A stretch of DNA of 10,767 nt from an uncultured Bacteroidales bacterium (GTDB lineage Bacteria; Bacteroidota; Bacteroidia; Bacteroidales; Paludibacteraceae): the NCBI GenBank assembly GCA_937910305.1, contig CALEPS010000079.1, positions 1 through 10,767 on the forward strand. The letters run 5' to 3'. Every line of letters starts with the position of its first letter. Position 1 is the stretch's first letter. Under the pieces are notes generated by a model, which was not told the origin of the DNA, ran no database searches, and worked only from the letters and a program-made list of their open reading frames with translations. The position numbers were made by a program, and so were the translations under genes. Below, piece by piece: positions 1 through 6,135 of the stretch.

Positions 1-98
1 AGAACCCGATGGTTTGCCGCGAGATAATAGAAACACTGCCTGAGATTATGAAGCAGCTGAAGATAAACCATTTACAAGATATAATCGGTGTCGTATGA
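1..98 (+). CDS. pyrD: Dihydroorotate dehydrogenase, C-terminal end (partial)
   Basis: This is the last 31 codons of a gene that enters from the left edge, with the first full codon at position 3 and TGA at 96-98. The visible peptide begins NPMVCREIIETLPEIMKQL and ends in DIIGVV. That matches the C-terminal helix and the closing 'IIGV'-type end of class 1 dihydroorotate dehydrogenases, which oxidise dihydroorotate to orotate in the cytoplasm. Its position directly before pyrF and pyrE supports the call, since pyrD-pyrF-pyrE is a common order in Firmicutes pyr operons. The stop overlaps the pyrF start (ATGA, 95-98), which suggests translational coupling. Only the tail is visible, so the subclass (1A or 1B with PyrK) cannot be decided here. 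Confidence 0.75.
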   Translation, partial: NPMVCREIIETLPEIMKQLKINHLQDIIGVV

Positions 99-790
99 AA
101 AGAGATGTGATTATAGCATGTGATTTCGCGAGTGCAGAAGCAACCTATGCGTTTCTGGACCGTTTCACGGAGGAGAAGCCTTTTGTCAAGATAGGTATGG
201 AACTATATTATGCAGAGGGGCCTTCTGTCGTGCGTGAGTTGCGCAGAAGAGGACATAAAATCTTTTTGGATCTCAAACTGCACGATATTCCCAATACCGT
301 ACAGAAAGCGATGGCGGTACTATCACGGTTAGAGGTGGATATGGTGAACCTGCATGCAGCCGGCACGAAAGCCATGATGGAAGCAGCTTTGAAGGGCTTA
401 ACCCGAGAGGATGGTTCACGACCGATTTTGTTAGCCGTAACCCAGCTGACTTCAACCAGCGAGGAAAGAATGCATGACGAGCTGCTCATCAGCGGATCAA
501 TTACCGACTGCGTGTGCCATTATGCCCGTCTGGCCTATGAGGCAGGTCTGGATGGCGTTGTGTGTTCGCCACTCGAGGCAGGAATGGTCAAAGAACAATG
601 CGGCAAGGATTTTCTGACCGTAACGCCCGGCATCCGTTTTGCCGACGGACAAGCAGGCGATCAGGTGCGAATCACTACTCCGGCGCGCGCCAAAGAGATA
701 GGAACGGACTTTATTGTCGTCGGACGTCCCATTACAGCGGCAGAAGATCCGGTGGAAGCCTATCGGAAATGTGTGAGAGAGTTTGTTTAA
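95..790 (+). CDS. pyrF: Orotidine 5'-phosphate decarboxylase (short type)
   Basis: This enzyme decarboxylates OMP to UMP, the last step of de novo pyrimidine synthesis, as a cytoplasmic TIM-barrel dimer. The 231-residue length is normal for the short bacterial PyrF subfamily. Visible family residues are D10 and K32 (VKIG) near the N-terminus, the catalytic D-x-K-x2-D motif D59/K61/D64 within DLKLHDIPNT, the phosphate-binding TPGIR at 178-182 and VVGRPI at 208-213. The ATG at 95 overlaps the pyrD stop by 4 nt and no Shine-Dalgarno precedes it, so coupling to pyrD is likely. The gene ends with TAA at 788-790, and a heptad repeat array begins at the next base. Bacteroides, as I recall, uses the longer type 2 PyrF (about 274 residues), so the short type is notable if the host is Bacteroidota. 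Confidence 0.96.
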   Translation: MKRDVIIACDFASAEATYAFLDRFTEEKPFVKIGMELYYAEGPSVVRELRRRGHKIFLDLKLHDIPNTVQKAMAVLSRLEVDMVNLHAAGTKAMMEAALKGLTREDGSRPILLAVTQLTSTSEERMHDELLISGSITDCVCHYARLAYEAGLDGVVCSPLEAGMVKEQCGKDFLTVTPGIRFADGQAGDQVRITTPARAKEIGTDFIVVGRPITAAEDPVEAYRKCVREFV

Positions 791-832
791 ATGTACAATG
801 TACAATGTACAATTTACAATGTACAATGTACA
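791..832 (+). repeat. Heptanucleotide tandem array, ATGTACA x6
   Basis: Six perfectly contiguous 7-bp units run from 791 to 832. Five read ATGTACA and the fourth (812-818) reads ATTTACA. The array starts at the base after the pyrF stop codon. Each unit contains the palindrome TGTACA, so the transcript can fold back on itself: 792-797 pairs with 827-832, 799-804 with 820-825 and 806-808 with 816-818, with A-A mismatches between blocks. The single variant unit falls in the loop. Similar GTACAAT heptads are common between Bacteroidales genes; their role is not known to me. Confidence 0.93.
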
Positions 833-842
833 AAGGGCTTAC

Positions 843-880
843 GGAGTCTGGTACAACGTTTTAAGATCCGTACGGACTCC
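843..880 (+). other. Possible RNA stem-loop in pyrF-pyrE gap
   Basis: GGAGTCTG at 843-850 pairs with CGGACTCC at 873-880 (eight pairs, one of them T-G), leaving a 22-nt loop. The loop and 3' arm overlap a perfect 10-bp DNA palindrome, TCCGTACGGA, at 867-876. A second perfect palindrome, TTTGTACAAA, follows at 885-894. No run of T follows the stem, so this does not look like an intrinsic terminator. It might be an mRNA-processing, attenuation or protein-binding element in front of pyrE, but this rests on hand pairing only. Confidence 0.4.
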
Positions 881-911
881 CAAGTTTGTACAAAAGTCTC
901 TAGAAAGCTTT

Positions 912-938
912 GTGAATTGTGAATTGATAATTGGTAAT
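912..938 (+). repeat. Degenerate GTGAATT heptad repeat before pyrE start
   Basis: Two exact GTGAATT units (912-918, 919-925) are followed by a diverged GATAATT (926-932) and a partial GGTAAT (933-938). The last unit runs directly into the pyrE ATG at 939. The unit differs from the ATGTACA array upstream but has the same 7-bp period. It occupies the place where a ribosome binding site would lie. It is A/T-rich and unstructured, which fits SD-independent initiation in Bacteroidota. Confidence 0.7.
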
Positions 939-1556
939 ATGAAAGAATTAAGTGAAAAAATAGCAGCAGATCTGCTGCGGATCAAAGCGGTTTTTCTGCG
1001 GCCTGCTGAACCTTTTACATGGGCAAGCGGTATTAAGAGTCCGATTTATTGCGACAACCGTTTGACATTGAGCGACGTCTCGGTGCGCGAAGACGTAGAG
1101 AACGGCTTGGCAGAACTGGTTCGCATGTTTTACCCCCGGGCGGAAATATTGATGGGTACTTCCACAGCCGGCATCGCCCATGCCGCTATCACTGCGACAA
1201 AACTGAATCTGCCGATGGGTTATGTGCGTTCCGGGGCTAAAGATCATGGCCGGCAGAACCGGATAGAAGGCAAACTGATACCGGGGCAGAAAGTAGTAGT
1301 GGTAGAGGACCTGATATCTACTGCAGGCAGTTGCCTTGAGGTAGTAGAAGTGCTGCGGGAAGCAGGCGCAGAGGTGTTAGGCATCGTGTCGATATTCACC
1401 TATGGCATGAGAAAAGGAATAGACCGGTTGGCAGAAGCTCAAGTGGAAAACCACAGTCTGAGCAACCTCGATATTCTCGCCGAAGTGGCAACCCAAGAAG
1501 GATATATATCCGATAGAGAGAAAAATGAACTGATACAATTTAGAAATAACTTATGA
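939..1556 (+). CDS. pyrE: Orotate phosphoribosyltransferase
   Basis: This enzyme joins orotate and PRPP to form OMP, the substrate of PyrF encoded just upstream. It is 205 residues from the ATG at 939. Seen in order are the orotate-binding FTWASGIKSPIYCDNR segment (residues 26-41), the flexible catalytic loop with K101 and H103 (AKDHG), and the PRPP-binding loop VVVVEDLISTAGS (119-131). The frame is open further upstream to an ATG at 783. The start at 939 is preferred because the upstream extension only translates the heptad repeats and overlaps pyrF, and 205 residues is the usual family length. The 148-nt gap before it is the only long gap in the operon and could hold its own regulation. Its TGA overlaps the pyrB ATG (1553-1556), suggesting coupled translation. 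Confidence 0.96.
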   Translation: MKELSEKIAADLLRIKAVFLRPAEPFTWASGIKSPIYCDNRLTLSDVSVREDVENGLAELVRMFYPRAEILMGTSTAGIAHAAITATKLNLPMGYVRSGAKDHGRQNRIEGKLIPGQKVVVVEDLISTAGSCLEVVEVLREAGAEVLGIVSIFTYGMRKGIDRLAEAQVENHSLSNLDILAEVATQEGYISDREKNELIQFRNNL

Positions 1557-2608
1557 GACATCTGTTAGACTCGACCGATCTCACAACCCAAGAGATAGAG
1601 AAAATCGTTCTGCGGGCATTGGATATCATTGCACATCCGCAACAGTATGCAGAGGCTTGCAAAGGCAAGAAATTAGCTACGCTTTTCTATGAACCGAGTA
1701 CGCGGACACGCCTTAGTTTCACGGCTGCCATGATGGAGTTAGGCGGTCAGGTATTGGGTTTCAGTGACGCCCGTTCGTCCTCGGTAAGCAAAGGAGAGAC
1801 GGTTGCTGACACGGTGCGTGTAGTGAGTGCTTTTGCCGATATTATCGCTATGCGCCATTATAAAGAAGGTGCGCCGCGTGTGGCAAGTGAGTTCAGCCGT
1901 ATTCCGGTCATCAACGCCGGCGATGGCGGTCATAGCCATCCCACGCAGACAATGACAGACCTGTTGACAATCCGCCGTGAGTTAGGCCGGTTCGACCATT
2001 TGACTATAGGTCTATGCGGTGATCTCAAATATGGTCGTACCGTACATTCGCTTATCAAGGCTATGCGGCGGTATGAAGGTGTTCATTTTGTCCTCATAGC
2101 GCCGAAAGAGTTAGCTTTACCGGATTATATGAAGGCGGAGTTAGGCGATGCTTATACAGAGGTTTCCACGCTCGAAGAAGCGATGCCGGTAGTAGATGTA
2201 CTTTATATGACCCGTGTGCAACAGGAGCGTTTTGCCGACAAGGACGAATACGAACGGCTCAAAGATTCGTTTATTTTGGACGAGCGGCTGATGGAACTCG
2301 GCAAACCATCCATGATTGTATTGCACCCGCTCCCACGCGTGAATGAGATCACGGTTGGCGTGGATAAAGACCCGCGTGCCGCTTATTTCCGCCAAGTGGA
2401 GAATGGCAAATACGTGCGTAAAGCTATTATATACACACTTTTGAGCGATGAATATATGCATGCCGAACCGACAGGACACCATGGCGAAACAAGTTCATGT
2501 GCCTGCCATAACGATCGTTGTATAGCTACAACCGAACCCGTAGAGCAGAAATCCTACATTGATGCGGACGGCGTGAAACGTTGTTTCTATTGTGATCATA
2601 TGTTGTAA
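1553..2608 (+). CDS. pyrB: Aspartate carbamoyltransferase fused to a PyrI-like zinc module
   Basis: This enzyme condenses carbamoyl phosphate with aspartate, the committed step of pyrimidine synthesis. Active-site residues are all visible: STRTR at 49-53, K80 in the SVSKGET loop, R101, H129 in HPTQT, R162 in KYGRTVHSL, R221/Q223 in TRVQ, and HPLPR at 258-262. The catalytic part ends near residue 300, whereas ordinary PyrB is about 305-310 residues. Here the protein runs to 351 because of a cysteine-rich tail resembling the zinc domain of the regulatory chain PyrI. The catalytic part looks closer to Clostridia PyrB than to Bacteroides PyrB, from memory of those sequences. The ATG at 1553 overlaps the pyrE stop, and no SD is visible. 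No pyrI follows; guaB begins 18 nt downstream. Catalytic function is near certain. The oligomeric state and allostery are open. Confidence 0.96.
   Translation: MRHLLDSTDLTTQEIEKIVLRALDIIAHPQQYAEACKGKKLATLFYEPSTRTRLSFTAAMMELGGQVLGFSDARSSSVSKGETVADTVRVVSAFADIIAMRHYKEGAPRVASEFSRIPVINAGDGGHSHPTQTMTDLLTIRRELGRFDHLTIGLCGDLKYGRTVHSLIKAMRRYEGVHFVLIAPKELALPDYMKAELGDAYTEVSTLEEAMPVVDVLYMTRVQQERFADKDEYERLKDSFILDERLMELGKPSMIVLHPLPRVNEITVGVDKDPRAAYFRQVENGKYVRKAIIYTLLSDEYMHAEPTGHHGETSSCACHNDRCIATTEPVEQKSYIDADGVKRCFYCDHML
2465..2605 (+). other. PyrI-type zinc-binding tail of PyrB (residues 305-351)
   Basis: The tail has C318-x4-C323 (CHNDRCIATTEPV) and C344-x2-C347 (CFYC), with 20 residues between the two pairs. 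E. coli PyrI binds zinc with C-x4-C and C-x2-C separated by 23 residues, and its first pair sits in the context CPNSNCISHAEPV, so the CI-x3-EPV residues are shared. Clostridia PyrI also ends in a CxYC close to its C-terminus, as here. C316, H309, H310 and H349 are extra potential ligands. In ATCase the zinc domain is the part of PyrI that contacts the catalytic chain. The nucleotide-binding N-terminal domain of PyrI has no counterpart here. Homology to PyrI is inferred from motif and context; zinc binding is predicted, not shown. Confidence 0.8.
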
Positions 2609-2626
2609 CATCTAAAACCTACCGAT

Positions 2627-4090
2627 ATGTATCAAGACCGAATTATGAAAGAAGGACTGACCTTCGATGATGTATTGTTAGTTCCCGCTTATAGCGAAGT
2701 GCTGCCGCGCGAGGTATCGCTCAACGGTCAGTTTTCTCGTCATATAGGGCTAAATATCCCAGTAGTAAGTGCCGCTATGGATACGGTAACCGAAGCACCT
2801 ATGGCTATCGCTATTGCCCGCGAAGGTGGGATAGGTGTGATCCATAAGAATATGTCTATCGCTGAGCAAGCGGCACAAGTTCGCCGTGTCAAAAGGGCAG
2901 AGAATGGCATGATAGCTGATCCCGTGACGATATTTGAAAATCAGACTATTGGTGACGCACTCCAACTTATGGGGGAAAACCATATTGGAGGTATTCCTGT
3001 AGTGGACGAAAGACATGTGCTGGTGGGGATTGTGACTAACCGTGATTTGAGGTTCGAGACTGATATGCAACGCTCTATCAGCGAAGTAATGACCCGCGAA
3101 AATCTCGTGACGATCGCTTCTACCGATAATAAAACAATCATGGATGCGCTTCAAACCCACAAGGTAGAGAAACTGCCGGTAGTGGATAAGAACGGAAAAC
3201 TGATAGGTCTTGTGACATACAAAGATATCACCAAGTTGCGCGACTATCCTAATGCCAACAAAGATGCCAAAGGGCATCTGCGATGTGCGGCAGGGGTAGG
3301 TATCACACCGGATTATATGGACCGTGTGGATGCATTGGTGAAAGAACATGTGGATGCCGTTGTATTAGACTCCGCTCACGGACACAGCAAGAATATTGTG
3401 AATGCTCTGCGCGCTATCAAAGCCAAATATCCGGAGTTGGATGTCGTGGTAGGCAATATAGCTACAGCGGAGGCGGCAAGGTATCTGTTGGACAACGGTG
3501 CCGACGGAATAAAGGTTGGTATTGGGCCAGGTAGTATCTGTACAACGCGTATTATTGCGGGGGTAGGTGTGCCGCAGTTGACTGCGATCTTCGAGGTCGC
3601 CGAAGTGTTGAAAGGAACGGGTGTGCCGTTGATTGCGGACGGTGGTCTGCGTTATTCCGGTGATGTAGTCAAAGCATTGGCTGCCGGAGGAAACAGCGTG
3701 ATGTGCGGTTCGATGTTCGCCGGTACGGACGAAGCACCGGGCGATACCATCATCTTCAACGGACGTAAATTCAAGTCATACAGAGGTATGGGCAGTATCG
3801 AAGCGATGAAAGCCGGAAGTGCCGACCGTTATTTCCAGGGAGGAGAGAGTAATGTATCCAAACTGGTGCCGGAAGGTATCGCCGGACGTGTGCCATACAA
3901 AGGCAGTGTATGCGAGACGATATACCAACTGATAGGCGGTTTGCGCTCCGGTATGGGATATGTGGGCGCGCATAATTTAGAGGAACTGCGTCAAGCCAAG
4001 TTCGTGCGCATTACATCTGCCGGTATGTTTGAAAGCCATCCGCATGACATCACGATTACCTCCGAGGCTCCTAATTATTCACAGCAATAA
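2627..4090 (+). CDS. guaB: IMP dehydrogenase
   Basis: This enzyme oxidises IMP to XMP with NAD+, the first and rate-setting step of the guanine branch. The 487-residue length is standard for bacterial IMPDH with an inserted CBS pair. Visible features are the N-terminal LTFDDVLLVPAYSEVLPR (11-28), a tandem CBS (Bateman) module at roughly 94-208 with the repeated PVVD signature (124-127 and 184-187), and the catalytic loop GPGSICTTR with C305. The phosphate-binding ADGG lies at 337-340, and the mobile flap EGIAGRVPYKG spans 416-426. The C-terminal ESHPHD...EAPNY is typical of the family. The first ATG is chosen because it gives the usual short N-terminal lead before the TIM barrel. The gene starts 18 nt after pyrB, where a pyrI gene often sits in other genomes, and is followed after 12 nt by guaA. 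Confidence 0.98.
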   Translation: MYQDRIMKEGLTFDDVLLVPAYSEVLPREVSLNGQFSRHIGLNIPVVSAAMDTVTEAPMAIAIAREGGIGVIHKNMSIAEQAAQVRRVKRAENGMIADPVTIFENQTIGDALQLMGENHIGGIPVVDERHVLVGIVTNRDLRFETDMQRSISEVMTRENLVTIASTDNKTIMDALQTHKVEKLPVVDKNGKLIGLVTYKDITKLRDYPNANKDAKGHLRCAAGVGITPDYMDRVDALVKEHVDAVVLDSAHGHSKNIVNALRAIKAKYPELDVVVGNIATAEAARYLLDNGADGIKVGIGPGSICTTRIIAGVGVPQLTAIFEVAEVLKGTGVPLIADGGLRYSGDVVKALAAGGNSVMCGSMFAGTDEAPGDTIIFNGRKFKSYRGMGSIEAMKAGSADRYFQGGESNVSKLVPEGIAGRVPYKGSVCETIYQLIGGLRSGMGYVGAHNLEELRQAKFVRITSAGMFESHPHDITITSEAPNYSQQ

Positions 4091-4102
4091 CCCCACGAAG
4101 GA

Positions 4103-5629
4103 ATGCAGAAAATTATCATTTTGGATTTCGGTAGCCAGACGACTCAACTGATAGGTCGCCGCATACGCGAACTGAATACGTTTTGCGAGATACTGCCGTA
4201 TAATAAATATCCGGAAGACGATCATGATGTCATCGGCGTAATTTTGAGCGGATCCCCCCTAAGCGTCTATCAGGACGATGCATTTCATATCGATCTGAGC
4301 GGTATCCGTGGCAGGCTTCCGATACTGGGAATATGTTACGGTGCACAACTGATCAGCCATATGTATGGCGGTAAGGTTGAGAGTGCCGGAACGCGCGAGT
4401 ATGGACGGCAGAACCTTCAATATATAGACCGCAAGAATCCGCTTTTCAAGGACTTTGACGAGCATTCACAGGTATGGATGTCGCATGGCGATAGTATCAC
4501 ACGCCTGCCGGAAGGCGCTACATGTATCGCTTCCACAGAGACGGTCGCGAATGCTGCCTATTGTATTCCCGGAGAGCACCCCATATTCGGTACTCAGTTT
4601 CATCCGGAAGTATTCCATACATTGCAAGGTACTTTGCTGTTGCGGAATTTCGTGGTTGATGTATGTGGATCAAAGCAGGAATGGAGTGCTGATGCTTTCG
4701 TGGAGACGACGGTTAAGGAACTGCGCGAACAGATAGGAAACGACCGCGTGATATTAGGTCTCTCCGGCGGCGTTGATTCATCGGTAGTAGCCGTGTTGCT
4801 TCACCGCGCTATAGGCAGCAGGTTGACTTGTATCTTCGTTGACCATGGTATGCTGCGCAAAAATGAGTTCCGCGATGTAATGCGTGATTATGAGGGACTT
4901 GGGCTGAATGTGACAGGCGTGGACGCAAGTGATAAGTTTTTGAGTGACCTTGCCGGAATCAAGGATCCCGAACAAAAAAGAAAGATTATCGGCCGCGATT
5001 TTGTAGAAGTCTTCAATGCGGAAGCCAAGAAGATTACGGACGCCAAATGGCTCGCGCAAGGAACGATCTATCCCGACCGTATTGAGAGTCTGAATATAAC
5101 AGGCAAAGTGATAAAAAGCCATCATAATGTTGGAGGCCTGCCTAAGGAGATGCACCTTCAGCTCTGCGAACCGATTAAGTGGCTCTTCAAAGACGAAGTA
5201 CGCCGTGTGGGACGCAGTTTAGGAATGCCGGAGCATTTGATCACACGACATCCTTTCCCGGGACCGGGACTGGCGGTTCGTATCTTAGGAGATATTACTC
5301 GCGAGAAAATACGAATCCTGCAGGAGGCAGACGCAATATATATCAATAATCTCCGCGAAGCCGGACTATATGATGAGATATGGCAGGCGGGGGCTATCCT
5401 GCTGAGCGAAGTGAGATCCGTAGGCGTGATGGGCGATGAACGGACGTATGAGAACCCGATAGCGCTGCGTGCAGTTACTTCCAGCGATGCTATGACAGCA
5501 GATTTTGCACACATCCCGTATGAAGTGCTGGCGAAGATAAGTAATGAGATAATTAATAAAGTGAAGGGAGTGAACAGAGTATGTTACGACATCTCGTCCA
5601 AACCACCCTCCACAATAGAATGGGAATAA
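4103..5629 (+). CDS. guaA: GMP synthase (glutamine-hydrolysing)
   Basis: This enzyme converts XMP, the product of GuaB, to GMP using ATP and glutamine. Its 508 residues comprise an N-terminal class I glutaminase and a C-terminal synthetase. The glutaminase triad is C78 (GICYGAQ), H167 and E169 (FHPEV). The ATP-pyrophosphatase loop SGGVDSS lies at 221-227, the substrate-binding KSHHNVGGLP at 338-347 and RHPFPGPGLAVR at 382-393. The protein closes with the family-typical YDISSKPPSTIEWE. The beginning (ILDFGSQTTQLIGRR) and overall length resemble Bacteroidota GuaA. The start is 12 nt after the guaB stop. A GAAGGA lies directly against the ATG, too close to act as a normal Shine-Dalgarno. guaB-guaA adjacency is a common two-gene module. 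Confidence 0.98.
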   Translation: MQKIIILDFGSQTTQLIGRRIRELNTFCEILPYNKYPEDDHDVIGVILSGSPLSVYQDDAFHIDLSGIRGRLPILGICYGAQLISHMYGGKVESAGTREYGRQNLQYIDRKNPLFKDFDEHSQVWMSHGDSITRLPEGATCIASTETVANAAYCIPGEHPIFGTQFHPEVFHTLQGTLLLRNFVVDVCGSKQEWSADAFVETTVKELREQIGNDRVILGLSGGVDSSVVAVLLHRAIGSRLTCIFVDHGMLRKNEFRDVMRDYEGLGLNVTGVDASDKFLSDLAGIKDPEQKRKIIGRDFVEVFNAEAKKITDAKWLAQGTIYPDRIESLNITGKVIKSHHNVGGLPKEMHLQLCEPIKWLFKDEVRRVGRSLGMPEHLITRHPFPGPGLAVRILGDITREKIRILQEADAIYINNLREAGLYDEIWQAGAILLSEVRSVGVMGDERTYENPIALRAVTSSDAMTADFAHIPYEVLAKISNEIINKVKGVNRVCYDISSKPPSTIEWE

Positions 5630-5633
5630 TAAT

Positions 5634-6134
5634 ATGAAAAACGAAGTTAATCGTGCCCATGCGGCTAAGAAAGTAGGAGTTATTATGGGTTCTGCCAGCG
5701 ACCTGCCTGTAATGCAGGCGGCTATCGATACCCTCGAAAGTTTCGGTATTGACGTTGACAAACGTGTTATTTCTGCTCATCGTGCGGCGCATGCGTTGAT
5801 GGAATGGGCAGAGAGTGCCGAGGATCGCGGTCTGCAAATTATCATTGCCGGAGCAGGAGGTGCTGCGCATTTGGCAGGTGTCATTGCCGGATTGACGCAA
5901 CTGCCGGTGATCGGGGTTCCTGTTCGCTCTAAGACCCTTGACGGTTTGGATAGTCTGCTATCAATGGTACAGATGCCTAGCGGAATACCTGTTGCTACCG
6001 TAGCTATTGACGGCGCAAAGAATGCAGCTCTGCTGGCTGTAAGTATCTTGGCTTTGCAGGATAGGGACCTGCGCGAAAAATATATTGATTTTCGTCGCCA
6101 GCAAACAGAAAAAGTATTAGCTACCGTTATCTGA
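5634..6134 (+). CDS. purE: N5-carboxyaminoimidazole ribonucleotide mutase (class I PurE)
   Basis: This enzyme rearranges N5-CAIR to CAIR in de novo purine synthesis, in the cytoplasm, usually as an octamer. The 166 residues match the family. MGSASDLP at 18-25 is the nucleotide-binding start. SAHR (47-50) carries the conserved H49, and GAGGAAHLAG (73-82) carries the second conserved histidine, H79. SAHR plus GAGGAAHL is the class I pattern, which normally works with PurK (N5-CAIR synthetase); no purK lies in this window. The ATG follows the guaA stop by only 4 nt, and the purE stop lies 1 nt before purL, so the genes are almost certainly cotranscribed. The first 11 residues before KKVGVIMGS are a slightly extended N-terminus. 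No SD is visible. Confidence 0.97.
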   Translation: MKNEVNRAHAAKKVGVIMGSASDLPVMQAAIDTLESFGIDVDKRVISAHRAAHALMEWAESAEDRGLQIIIAGAGGAAHLAGVIAGLTQLPVIGVPVRSKTLDGLDSLLSMVQMPSGIPVATVAIDGAKNAALLAVSILALQDRDLREKYIDFRRQQTEKVLATVI

Positions 6135-6135
6135 T

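Noticed and set aside
497..826. Minus-strand 109-codon frame beginning in the heptad array
   Set aside because: It lies antisense to pyrF. Its start is the reverse translation of the heptads (MYIVNCTLYIVH), a typical artefact of these repeats, and it has no family features.
843..900. Intrinsic terminator after pyrF
   Set aside because: The stem at 843-880 has a 22-nt loop and is not followed by a T run, and pyrE continues on the same strand.
885..912. Bacteroidota promoter (-33 TTTG at 885-888, -7 like TAnnTTTG at 905-912)
   Set aside because: The -7 element misses the first T and the spacing is 16 nt rather than about 19-21. The match is too weak to call, though the gap remains the likeliest place for an internal promoter.
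783..938. A 52-codon N-terminal extension of pyrE starting at ATG 783
   Set aside because: It overlaps the end of pyrF, only translates the heptad repeats and spacer (MYNVQ-type repeats), and would make PyrE 257 residues instead of the normal length of about 205-210.
791..938. CRISPR array or riboswitch in the pyrF-pyrE gap
   Set aside because: The repeats are 7 bp with no spacers between them, so this is not CRISPR. No conserved riboswitch core was recognised.
2465..2608. The PyrB tail as meaningless read-through after a lost stop codon
   Set aside because: The spacing of four cysteines and the CI-x3-EPV context match PyrI, which chance read-through would not give.
2750..3349. Minus-strand 199-codon frame antisense to guaB
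   Set aside because: It is a shadow of a strongly conserved gene on the other strand, with no recognisable domain and no start context.
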